From Lachnospiraceae bacterium (GTDB lineage Bacteria > Bacillota > Clostridia > Lachnospirales > Lachnospiraceae): a DNA stretch of 64,000 bases. Positions 52,115-62,300 of the stretch are shown here, in pieces. The notes beneath the pieces are model-generated. The model saw only the letters and a program-made list of their open reading frames with translations, did not search any database and had not been told where the DNA came from. The first letter of the stretch is position 1, and every line of letters starts with the position of its first letter. A program made the position numbers and the translations under genes. The stretch covers positions 81,592 to 145,591 of the forward strand of contig JAFXXN010000179.1 in the NCBI GenBank assembly GCA_017542245.1, written 5' to 3'.

Positions 52115-53170
52115 ATGTCAGAGAAAGTATTAATGAAGGGAAATGAGGCCCTTGGCGAGGCTGCTATCCAGGCAGGCTGCCGTCATTTCTTCGGATATCC
52201 GATCACACCTCAGACAGAGCTTTCCGCATACCTGTCAAAGAAGATGCCCAAAGTCGGCGGAACCTTCTTACAGGCTGAGTCGGAAATAGCAGCTATTAAC
52301 ATGGTACTTGGTGCAGCCGGATCAGGCGTTCGTGCCATGACCTCTTCAAGTTCACCCGGAATAAGCCTTAAGTCAGAAGGCGTAAGCTATATTGCAGGAT
52401 CAGACGTACCTGCAGTTATCATAAACGTACAGCGTGGCGGCCCCGGACTTGGAAGCATTCAGCCTTCACAGGCAGATTACTGGCAGGCAACCAAGGCTTT
52501 AGGACACGGTGATTTCCAGCTTTTCGTTCTTGCACCTTCAACAGTACAGGAAATGGCTGATTTTGTTGCGCTCGCTTTTGAGACAGCAGAAAAATACAGA
52601 ATGCCCGCTATGATCCTTTCTGACGGTATGTTGGGCCAGATGATGGAGCCCGTTGTATTCCCTGATTCTACAGAGATACATGAAGGCGACAAGTCATGGG
52701 CTGCTTCAGGACACAAAAATCAGAGAAAACACAATGTTGTTAACTCTCTCTATATAGAAGCTAAAGACTTAGAGCAGAAGGTAGTTGAGCGCTATAAGCG
52801 TTATGAGCTTGTAAAAGCTAATGAACAGCGTTCAGAGAGCTACCTTACCGAAGATGCAGATATCGTTGTTGTAGCATTTGGCGCTTCTTCACGTGTATCA
52901 AGATCTGCAGTAAATGCTGCAAGAGCTAAAGGAATTAAGGCAGGTCTCTTCAGACCTATTACCCTTTGGCCTTACCCTGTAGATGCATTAGAGAAGACAA
53001 TCGGTACAGCTAAGAAGTATCTTGTTGTTGAGATGAACATGGGTCAGATGATCGAAGATGTTAAGCTTGCCGTTAATGGCAGAAAGCCTGTTGAATTCTT
53101 CGGACGTACAGGCGGAATCATCCCCACACCTCAGGAAGTTCTTGCTCAGATTGAAGCTTTGGCAAAATAA
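52115..53170 (+). CDS. vorB: 2-oxoacid (2-oxoisovalerate-type):ferredoxin oxidoreductase, alpha subunit
   Basis: 351 residues. Pyrimidine-binding domain with GYPITPQTELSAYLSKKMP, ESEIAAINMVLGAAGSGVRAMTSSSSPG and NVQRGGPGLGSIQPSQAD, then the C-terminal transketolase-like domain (IVVVAFGASSRVSRSAV, GLFRPITLWPYP). The subunit set (separate alpha, beta, gamma, delta) fits VorABCD or KorABCD; the sequence style matches what is usually labelled VorB. Substrate specificity is not provable here. Start after ATAGGAG. Confidence 0.92.
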   Translation: MSEKVLMKGNEALGEAAIQAGCRHFFGYPITPQTELSAYLSKKMPKVGGTFLQAESEIAAINMVLGAAGSGVRAMTSSSSPGISLKSEGVSYIAGSDVPAVIINVQRGGPGLGSIQPSQADYWQATKALGHGDFQLFVLAPSTVQEMADFVALAFETAEKYRMPAMILSDGMLGQMMEPVVFPDSTEIHEGDKSWAASGHKNQRKHNVVNSLYIEAKDLEQKVVERYKRYELVKANEQRSESYLTEDADIVVVAFGASSRVSRSAVNAARAKGIKAGLFRPITLWPYPVDALEKTIGTAKKYLVVEMNMGQMIEDVKLAVNGRKPVEFFGRTGGIIPTPQEVLAQIEALAK

Positions 53171-53188
53171 GGAAAGGAGAGTATAAAA

Positions 53189-53944
53189 ATGGCAGTAGTA
53201 TTTGAAAAACCCCATGCATTGGCAGACATCCCCTTTCATTATTGTCCCGGATGTACGCATGGTATCGTACATAGACTTGTTGCAGAAGCAATCGATGAAT
53301 TAGGCGTTGAAGGAAATGCCGTAGGTATCGCTTCTGTTGGTTGTTCAGTATTCAGTTATAATTATTTTAACTGTGATATGATCCAGGCTCCTCATGGACG
53401 TGCACAGGCAGTTGCTACAGGTGTTAAGCGTGCTCATCCCGAAAATGTAGTATTTACATATCAGGGCGACGGTGACTTAGCAGCTATCGGTACCTGTGAG
53501 ACCGTACATGCAGCTACCCGTGGTGAGAATATCACCGTTATCTTCATCAATAATGCAATTTACGGTATGACCGGCGGACAGATGGCTCCTACATCACTTC
53601 CCGGACAGATTACACAGACAACACCTTACGGACGTGACGTAAAGACCGCTGGTTACCCCATAAGAATGTGCGAGATGCTCTCCACATTGGACGGCGTTGC
53701 TCTTGCTCAGCGTGTTACCGTAGATAACGTTAAGCATGTAAACGAAGCAAAGAAAGCTATTAAGAAAGCATTCCAGAACCAGATAGACGGTCTTGGATAT
53801 TCCATAATCGAAGTTGTTTCAACATGTCCTACTAACTGGGGACTTTCTCCTAAGGCAGCTGTTGAATGGCTTCAGAACAATATGCTTCCTTACTATCCTT
53901 TAGGTGTATACAAGGATAAAACAGCTGAGGGAGGTGACAAATAA
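53189..53944 (+). CDS. vorA: 2-oxoacid:ferredoxin oxidoreductase, TPP-binding beta subunit
   Basis: 251 residues. TPP/Mg motif [20 protein letters not shown] ... [13 protein letters not shown], and Cys residues in YCPGCTHG near the N-terminus and [12 protein letters not shown] for the proximal cluster. Forms the catalytic site with vorB. Start after GGAAAGGAG; stop overlaps the vorC start by one base. Confidence 0.94.
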   Translation: MAVVFEKPHALADIPFHYCPGCTHGIVHRLVAEAIDELGVEGNAVGIASVGCSVFSYNYFNCDMIQAPHGRAQAVATGVKRAHPENVVFTYQGDGDLAAIGTCETVHAATRGENITVIFINNAIYGMTGGQMAPTSLPGQITQTTPYGRDVKTAGYPIRMCEMLSTLDGVALAQRVTVDNVKHVNEAKKAIKKAFQNQIDGLGYSIIEVVSTCPTNWGLSPKAAVEWLQNNMLPYYPLGVYKDKTAEGGDK

Positions 53945-54480
53945 TGGCTAATACTATGAATGTCCTTCTTGCAGGATTCGGTGGACAGGGTATTCTTTTC
54001 ACCGGTAAGGTTATGGTATACGGAGCACTTACAGAGGGCAAGGAGCTCAGCTGGCTTCCTTCATACGGCCCCGAGATGCGTGGTGGTACATGTAACTGTT
54101 CAGTAGTAATAAGTGATGAAGCAATAGGTTCCCCCCTTGTTACAAACCCTGATGTACTTATCGCTATGAACCGTCCTTCACTCGAGAAGTTCGTAAACAG
54201 CGTAGTACCCGGCGGCACAATCCTTGTTGACAGCTCAACAGTTGACATCAAGGTTGAAAGAACCGACGTTGCCGTTTATTATGTACCTGCTACCACTTTA
54301 GCCGATAAAAACGGCCTTAAGGGTCTTGCTAACATGATCCTTCTCGGAAAGCTCTATAAGGAAATGAAGTTCATCTCTAAAGAGTCACTTGAAAAGGGAC
54401 TTTCAAAGTGCATCCCTCCTAAGAAGGCAGATATGCTCGGACTTAACCAGAAGGCTCTAGAAATCGGTATGGAACAATAA
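53944..54480 (+). CDS. vorC: 2-oxoacid:ferredoxin oxidoreductase, gamma subunit
   Basis: 178 residues with the CoA-handling gamma fold: [43 protein letters not shown] and [22 protein letters not shown]. Translationally coupled to vorA (TAATG). Completes the operon vorD-B-A-C; a repeat fragment starts 2 nt after its stop. Confidence 0.94.
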   Translation: MANTMNVLLAGFGGQGILFTGKVMVYGALTEGKELSWLPSYGPEMRGGTCNCSVVISDEAIGSPLVTNPDVLIAMNRPSLEKFVNSVVPGGTILVDSSTVDIKVERTDVAVYYVPATTLADKNGLKGLANMILLGKLYKEMKFISKESLEKGLSKCIPPKKADMLGLNQKALEIGMEQ

Positions 54481-54482
54481 AT

Positions 54483-54504
54483 GGGATTATCTCTACCACG
54501 AAGT
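54483..54504. repeat. Repeat family A, internal fragment
   Basis: 22 nt identical to the centre of copies 1 and 3 (contains CTCTACCACGAAGT), beginning 2 nt after the vorC stop. Confidence 0.75.
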
Positions 54505-54510
54505 AAATAG

Positions 54511-54542
54511 GCTGCACCGGAAAACGGTGCAGCTTTTATATT
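54511..54542 (+). terminator. Terminator of the vor operon
   Basis: GCTGCACCG (54511-54519) / CGGTGCAGC (54525-54533), then TTTTATATTTTT. Confidence 0.88.
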
Positions 54543-54596
54543 TTTGATAAGCAAAAAACACTTGAATAAAGCTTGTTTAGATATTAAAAGTCATAC

Positions 54597-54625
54597 TTGA
54601 ACTAAATACTATATTATGATATAAT
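54597..54625 (+). promoter_or_regulatory. Promoter of the chemoreceptor gene
   Basis: TTGAAC (54597-54602), 17 nt, TATAAT (54620-54625) with TGA extended -10. Confidence 0.65.
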
Positions 54626-54675
54626 ATCTATGTATGTTAATGATATAATTACTACTATTTCGGAGAGGTATGATT

Positions 54676-56094
54676 ATGTTATTTGGGAAAAAAGCAAATG
54701 AAAATGAACAGGCACTGCAATCTCAGATAGACGAGCTTAAAGCTCAGCTTTCAAAGGAACGCAGTGAGAAAGAGTTAAAAGCCAGGATGTTAGAATCTGT
54801 TAATAACTCTACTCACCTTGCTATCTGGGATGTTTTCTTTGACAGGGACGGGAACCAGACAGAAGTTCATTTCACGGACGAAATGCGAAGAGTACTCGGT
54901 TATAACTTAAATGAACTTCCAAATTCTGCAGAATCCCTAGCCGCCATTATTCATCCCGAGGATGTTGAAAAAGCATTCGCCATGTTTGCAGAGGCAACTA
55001 AAGACCGTAATACAAAATTCGATATAAATTACCGTCTTAAGAGCAAAAACGGCACATTCCGTATGTATCATGCAGCCGGGGACTGCATAAGACGTGCGGA
55101 CGGATCTCCCGAAGTATTTGTCGGGACATTCCAGGATATAGACGAACAGATAAAAACGGCTCAAAAGCTTGAACACGATCAGAGAAGACAGGGAGCTGTT
55201 GACCTGATGATGCTGGAAGGTTCATGGAGTATGGATTTAACCAAAAGTGACATTAACGATCCAAATGCTCCCATGATATTCTCAGATCAGTTTAAGAAAA
55301 TACTTGGACATGACAATCCTGCTGAGTTCCCTGATTATTCAAGCTCATGGATGCCCAGAATACATCCGGACGATGTACCTATAGCATCAAAACAGATAGG
55401 AGATGCTCTGTCAAATCCTGCAAGGGATTATGTATGTGATGCCGAATATAGGATGAAGCATAAAAACGGAGAATATATATGGGTTCGTACCTCATGCTCC
55501 GTTGTCTGGTCAAAAGACTTAAAAACTCCTTTGATGGCAGCCGGAACAATACTTGATATAACTGAGGAAAAAGTAAACAAAGAGCGTTTCCAGACACAGA
55601 TGGCTCCGAACATCGAGTCTCTAAGAAACGGTATCACCGAAATTGCAAAATCCGTACGTTCTGCGGCAACCCAGATGAAGGACGTAGCCGACAGGCAGGA
55701 TGATATAGTAGAATCTGCAAAGACCATCGGTACAAGTGTTGATGCATCCATGAATATCATCAACAGTATCCAGAGCATAGCCAACCAGACCAACCTCTTA
55801 TCACTTAACGCAAGTATAGAGGCTGCCCGTGCAGGGGATGCCGGACGCGGCTTTGCGGTTGTAGCACACGAAGTACAGAACCTTTCAAATTCTACCAAGA
55901 ACACCACAAATGATATCGCAAGCATCCTTGGCGAGATGAATGCTTCCGTAAAGGATATGTTAGGCAAAATCTCCATGATCAGTGAAAATGTCAGCCAGGA
56001 GAATCGTGAAATCGAGGAAATCGACAGAACCGTTCAGAACCTCCATGACTTCGCCGAAGAAATTGCACAGATGATGTCAACACTATATAAATAA
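54676..56094 (+). CDS. Soluble PAS-PAS methyl-accepting chemotaxis-type protein
   Basis: 472 residues from the ATG at 54676 (GGAGAGG seven bases upstream). Short coiled coil (~8-40), PAS 1 (~45-160) and PAS 2 (~175-295), each ending in a PAC motif ([24 protein letters not shown]), then a short receptor signalling domain with the hairpin tip [35 protein letters not shown]. No membrane helix, so it senses something in the cytoplasm (redox, flavin or small ligand). The signalling bundle is short, and no che genes are nearby. It is followed by a perfect palindrome. Confidence 0.92.
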   Translation: MLFGKKANENEQALQSQIDELKAQLSKERSEKELKARMLESVNNSTHLAIWDVFFDRDGNQTEVHFTDEMRRVLGYNLNELPNSAESLAAIIHPEDVEKAFAMFAEATKDRNTKFDINYRLKSKNGTFRMYHAAGDCIRRADGSPEVFVGTFQDIDEQIKTAQKLEHDQRRQGAVDLMMLEGSWSMDLTKSDINDPNAPMIFSDQFKKILGHDNPAEFPDYSSSWMPRIHPDDVPIASKQIGDALSNPARDYVCDAEYRMKHKNGEYIWVRTSCSVVWSKDLKTPLMAAGTILDITEEKVNKERFQTQMAPNIESLRNGITEIAKSVRSAATQMKDVADRQDDIVESAKTIGTSVDASMNIINSIQSIANQTNLLSLNASIEAARAGDAGRGFAVVAHEVQNLSNSTKNTTNDIASILGEMNASVKDMLGKISMISENVSQENREIEEIDRTVQNLHDFAEEIAQMMSTLYK

Positions 56095-56101
56095 TCGATC
56101 A

Positions 56102-56157
56102 GAGGGACGGTTCCTATGCTATAACAGCTTAACTTAATAGCATAGGAACCGTCCCTC
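56102..56157. repeat. Perfect 21-bp inverted repeat with GAGGGACGGTTC ends
   Basis: Arms 56102-56122 and 56137-56157 are fully complementary (ends GAGGGACGGTTCC and GGAACCGTCCCTC, inner halves TATGCTAT/ATAGCATA) around a 14-nt loop, 8 nt after the chemoreceptor stop. Family B. No T-run, so a weak terminator at best. Confidence 0.85.
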
Positions 56158-56175
56158 GATTTGATTAAAATATTA

Positions 56176-56204
56176 TTGAAACGATGGATGTTACGTGTTA
56201 TAAT
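56176..56204 (+). promoter_or_regulatory. Promoter of the giant surface protein gene
   Basis: TTGAAA (56176-56181), 17 nt, TATAAT (56199-56204) with TGt extended -10; the leader is ~155 nt. Confidence 0.65.
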
Positions 56205-56237
56205 TATGAAAAAGTAAAAATACAGGAGCGTATGGTC

Positions 56238-56306
56238 ATGAGTGATGTATTGAGAAAGGCTTGTTGGCTGGAAGGTGGCAGAATGATTTTTGACCTTTTT
56301 ACTTGA
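56238..56306 (+). CDS. Possible 22-residue leader peptide
   Basis: ATG at 56238, preceded by AGGAG (10 nt), encodes MSDVLRKACWLEGGRMIF and four more residues. It lies in the leader of the giant gene, between its promoter and start codon. No attenuator hairpins are evident, so this may be chance. Confidence 0.25.
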   Translation: MSDVLRKACWLEGGRMIFDLFT

Positions 56307-56368
56307 ATGGGACATTTTTGCCCCAAATGGCATAAAAAGATAAGATACATTGGAAGGAGAAACAAAAG

Positions 56369-59300
56369 ATGAGAACTAAGAAGCACCTGGTAAAGAACAT
56401 CGTGACATTTGTTATGGCGATAGCTCTTGTTATCGGCATGATACCCGTGATGCCGGGAAGTATAAAGGCTCAGGCATATTCGGAGAGCGGTTTTTTATGG
56501 AATGGAGTTGATGGATCCGCCTTTGTAAATACGGATCTCGATGATGATTCAATTGGAAGCTGCTGGTATGTTATCACTGATAATGAAGATGGCGGAAAAT
56601 CGAAGGTAGTTTTTAATCAGGCCGATCCTTATGGTGATGGTTCTACCATTAATGATGAAGATATCTACAAGTACTCTGGAATCAGTGGTACGGCTATATT
56701 GGACAAAGGTACGTTGGGTATTAATCCTTTTGTATATATCTGTTTCGACATTTATGGGAAAGATGAAAAAGGTCGTCCAATACCTGCCCCTGTCGATATC
56801 CCCAATTACTGGGCTGGCCTGTCCATTTCATATATGTGCGATTGTGATGCAACTCTTGAACTTGGCTTGGGAGATGCTAAGGATGCTCAAATTGGATATG
56901 CAAATCCGTATGTTAATTTAAAAGCAAATGCTAATGGGTTAGTTGAAGATTTTGAATGGAAAAAATTTGGACAACCGGGTTGGGCCGGGGCGAATCAAAT
57001 AATATCTAGTGAAGAAGCTGTCGAATCATTAGCGACCGTTAAGATTAAGATACAAGCCCCCACTAGCAACGGTGGTACTTTTCATTTCATGATTGACAGA
57101 ATCGGTACCTTAGGTTCTGTAAAATATACAGCTGTGCTTGAAGATCAGGGATACATCATCACTTACGAAGGTGTGGATGGTGCATCATTCGAAAACTCCA
57201 ATCCGGACAGGTACACTATAAAGGATTCTATCACGCTGAACAATCCCAGCAAGGAGGGCTATGAGTTCGCAGGTTGGACAGGAACAGGGCTGGATGCAGC
57301 AACCACTAGTGTAACCATTCCAGAGAAAAGTACGGGGAATAGGGTGTATACTGCAAACTGGACACCGATTGATTATGATATCACCAAATCAGCAGAGCAC
57401 GGAACATTTACCGTTAAGAAAGGTGATACAGAGGTAACAAAAGCAAATTATAATGATATCTTGACATTAACAGCAACACCCGATACCGGTTATAAGTTCG
57501 TATCTTGGAATGTTAAGGACAAAGATAATAATGATATCACTGTAACGGACAATACTTTTACTATGCCTGCAGGTGATGTAAATATCACTGCAGAGTTCGG
57601 ACATAACTACTCTCTTTCAGATCTAGATTATGGTATAGAACTGGAAGTAGGGGATACTATACAAAATGATGAGGCTTTCGCGTTTTATTATGATAAAGAT
57701 GATGGGGATCACAAAGGGTATTGTAAAAGTTTTACCATAACTGATTATGGACTTGATTTTATTGACCTAAACGGTGAACGGAACCAGTATCCGTTTCCGG
57801 AAGGCTCTAAATGGTTCTGTTTTAAACATCCTTATGAAACTTTGAACGGTAATCCTATTTTACGTGTATGGCAAGAGGATACCAGTATTATTTTAAGGGA
57901 ATTAGATCCTGATCAATTATCAAATGATGGCGAATGGCTTAGATTAGATGATGTGCCTTTTATTGATAATATAGGATTTGAGCAAGGTGTAATCCAGGCA
58001 ATAAGTAATAGAAAAGAAAATGAACAAATAAAATTTCTTCATAGTTATGAGTATAATTCGGAAAACGACAGATATCTCTTTGATATAATATCGTTTAAGG
58101 ATTCTGGAATCGATTTAGATATTATTGATATTTTTGTTTCTGAAATAAAAGAAGATTATGAGAATGGGATAAAATATTTATACCCGGTTAGGAAAACTTA
58201 CAAAATAAGTAAAAATACTCCTGATAACGGTTCTTTTGATGTTTTGTTTGAGGGCAGAGAATCTTCGGAAGCATGTCCCGGTGATATAGTTACTATAAAC
58301 ATCGAACCTAATTATGGGTATGAACTTGATTCAATAAGTGTTAAATGTGGGTCTGAAAATGTCGATTTATCAGAGACAGATACAGGCTATACTTTTACTA
58401 TGCCTGAAGGTGATGTTAACATTAGTGCTGAATTTAAAGCTAAGGGTTATATAGTAACATTTAAGGTAGAGGATGGATCCTGGGAAGACGGGAGTGCTGA
58501 TGATATAGTTATATTATTAGATTTAGATAAGCATTATCTAACTGCAGATCAGATACCGTCTGTAGGTGAAAATCCTCGATATCATTATAAAGAAGGGGCT
58601 TGGGATACTGAGCCGACTACAGGTGTATATATAGATGAGAACAGGATATTTACCTATACATATAAATATAAAGAAGAGTATGAGATTGTTTCAGATACGA
58701 TATCGGAACTTCCGGACGCACAAAATGTATCATTCTCAGATAAAAAAGCTATAGAAAATGCTGGAAAGGCTTATAACGCACTCAGTGAAGAGGAAAAAGG
58801 CCAGATATCAGAGGATTTACGTAATAAATTAGCTGATGTGGAAGCTGCATTTTTAGCTTTAGTTGAAGCTTCAAAAGCAAACCCTGAGATCGTAAATACT
58901 TGGGCTGAGCTTAAGACAGCTATGGCAAACGGCGGAGCTATAAAGCTTGGTGCGGATATAACTGACACTAATAGCGCAGATGGATCCCATCTTGTTGTTG
59001 AATCAGGGAATTATGTAATTCTTGATCTTAACGGTCACACTATTGACAGAGCGCTTACTGCTGATAATAACCTTATGAAAGGTTATGTTATATATATATC
59101 AAATAATTCTACTTTGGATATATATGACACCCAAACCGAAGGAAAAATTACCGGAGGATACTCAAATGGTGAAAAGGGTGGGGGTATCTATAGTAAAGGT
59201 ACTCTTAATATGTACGGAGGTACGATCACAGGTAATACATCAGTAGTAAATTATAGCTACTGTGGTGGTGGCATATATAATAATGGTACTTTCAATATGT

Positions 59301-62300
59301 TTGATGGTACTATAACCGGTAATAATGCCAGTGGTGAAGGAAATGGAGGTGGCATATATAATGATGGTACTTTCAATATGTATGGGGGTATCATCTCGGA
59401 TAATCATGCTGTTAGGCAAGGAAATGATTTATATACCTGGAACAATAGATTTGTAATGACCGGTGGTACTATAGGAGATGTAGATAATTCTGAGTATTAT
59501 TTTCGCTTTGTTCTATCTTTTGATAAAAATGGTGGTACCGGTTCCATGACTGAGCAGTATATTATGCAGAGTAATACTTTTGCCCCGTTTACTTGGTTAA
59601 AGGAATGCAAGTTTGAAGCTCCTGCAGGAAAGAAATTCATAGGCTGGAGTTTCACTGAAAATGGTGCGGTTGTATTTTCAGAGAAAGAAAGGGTTAAGAT
59701 TGATTATGATGATGTAGAAAGTCAATATGTTATAGTCAAAGTCACTGAAGATGGAACTGCGGTAGGTGAAGGGATAGGAATAGAAAAACAGTCTACTACT
59801 ACACTTTATGCCATCTACGCTGATAAGAAAACGCTTGAACCTGCTATTGTTATTTCCGATTGGATTTATGGTGATGCTCCTGTAGCTCCCAGTGTTAAAG
59901 ATAATCTGGGCAATGGTGCTGTGACATATACATATTCTTCAGATGGCGTAAACTTTAGTGAAGAAGTACCTTTCAATGCAGGTAACTACACAGTTAAAGC
60001 TACCATCGCAGAAACTGAAAACTATAAGAGTGCGGAAGTAACTAAAGAGTTTTCTATTAAGCAGAGACCTATTACAATTACCGCAGGCAGTGCTGAAAAG
60101 GTATATGATGGAAGTGCTCTTACCTATAGTGAGTATACGGCATCGGAAAATGGTCTGGCAGATGGCGAAATGATTACCAGTCTCACTGTCAACGGAAGCA
60201 GGACTGATGTCGGAAGCGAAGAGAATGTTCCAAGCGCCGCTGTCATCAAGAATAGTAGTAATAAAGATGTAACGTCGAATTATGATATAACATATGCAAA
60301 AGGAACTTTAACAGTTACGAAGAACACTGTAAACAACGTGACAGTTGCTATTCAAAACTGGACCTACGGAGAGACTGCAAAGGCGCCTACATCAACTGCA
60401 GATTTTGGTACTGCAACATATTCCTATAAGTTAAAGAGTGCTGAGGATACTGCATTTACATCTGACGTACCGACTTTGGCAGGAGAATATACTGTAAGAG
60501 CATATGTAGCCGGAACTGCGAATTATGCAGCAGGCGAGGCAAGGGCTGACTTTAAGATCCTTCAGAGTTCTGCAGTACCCGGAAAGCCTCAGGACGTACC
60601 TACTTCAGAAATGAGTGTCGGATATTCGGTAAAGAAGGTCAGTGATATTTCACTTTCCGGTAACTGGGTATGGGATGACAATGATAAGAATACCGCTCTT
60701 GTTGTCGGAACTATAGTAAGTGCTAAGGCAGTTTATGTTGGAAGTGATGCCGAAAATTACACTGAAGCAAGTAAAACGGTAACTGTTTCAATTACAAGGC
60801 TCGCATGTACACATGAAGGCTGCGAGACCGAGATAAAGGATGCTAAAGCGGCAACCTGTACCGAGGCAGGTTATACAGGAGATACATATTGTAAGACTTG
60901 CGGCTCAAAGATTTTATCAGGAACAGTTATTAATCCTCTTGGACATACATACGGAACAGCTACATATGAGTGGAGTGCAGATAATAAGACCTGTACGGCT
61001 ACTAAGGTATGTACACGCGAAGGATGTACGGATAGTACTACAGGTCATAAAGTAACTGAGACAGTAAATACTACAAGCTCAGTAACAACACAGCCTACCT
61101 GTGAAGAAAAAGGTGTAAGAACTTATACTGCAACCTTTACAAAGGCTGGATTTACAACTCAGACTAAGACTGAGGATATAGATCCTACCGGACATGAATA
61201 CGGAACAGCTACATATACTTGGAGTGCAGACAATAAGACATGTACAGCTACGAAGGTATGTACACATACAGGCTGCTCAGATAGTCTGGCTGGACATAAG
61301 GTAACTGAGACTGTAAATACAACAAGTACTGTAACCACACAGCCTACCTGCGAAGAAAAGGGTGTAAGGACTTATACCGCTGAATTCACTACGGAAGGTT
61401 TTGCTAAACAGACTAAGACTGTAGATATAGATCCTACCGGACATGCTTATGGTACTGCTACATATACTTGGAGTGCAGACAATAAGACATGTACAGCTAC
61501 GAAGGTATGTACACATACAGGCTGCTCAGACAGTCTGGCTGGACATAAGATTACAGAGACAGTAAATACCACAAGCTCAATAACAACACAACCTACTTGT
61601 GAAGAAAAGGGTGTAAGGACTTATACCGCTGAATTCACTACGAAAGGTTTTGCAACTCAGACTAAAACTGAGGATATTGATCCTACCGGACATTCTTATG
61701 GTGCTGCTACATATACTTGGGGTGCAGATAATAAGACCTGTACAGCTACAAAGGTATGTACGCATACAGGCTGCTCAGAAAGTTTGGCAGGACATAAAGT
61801 AACGGAGACTGTAAATACTACAAGCGCAGTTACCACAGCTCCTACCTGTGAAGGTAAGGGTGTAAGAACATATACCGCAACCTTTACTAAGGAAGGTTTT
61901 GCAACTCAGACTAAGACTGAAGATATAGATCCTACAGGACACAGATGGAATGATGGCGAGATAACCAAGCCCGCGACACCGGCTGAAGATGGAATCAAGA
62001 CATATACCTGTCTCGTATGCCATGCTACTAAGACCGAAACTATCCCGGCTACAGGAGTAGAAATAACAGGACAGCCTGCAGATGCAACGGTTGATGAAGG
62101 CAGTACTGTTAAGTTTAGCGTAACAGCAGTGGGTGCTGGTCTGAAATATCAGTGGCAGACAAGTAAGGACGGAGGAAACACTTGGACTAATTCCGGAATG
62201 TCAGGTTATAATACAGCAACACTTACCGTAAATGCTATTATTGACAGAAACGGATATAAGTTTAGATGTATAGTAACAGATAAATTTAATAAGACCGCAA

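Noticed and set aside
61079-62023. Series of similar minus-strand frames across the giant gene repeats
   Set aside because: They recur only because the coding repeats on the other strand recur; no starts with ribosome sites.
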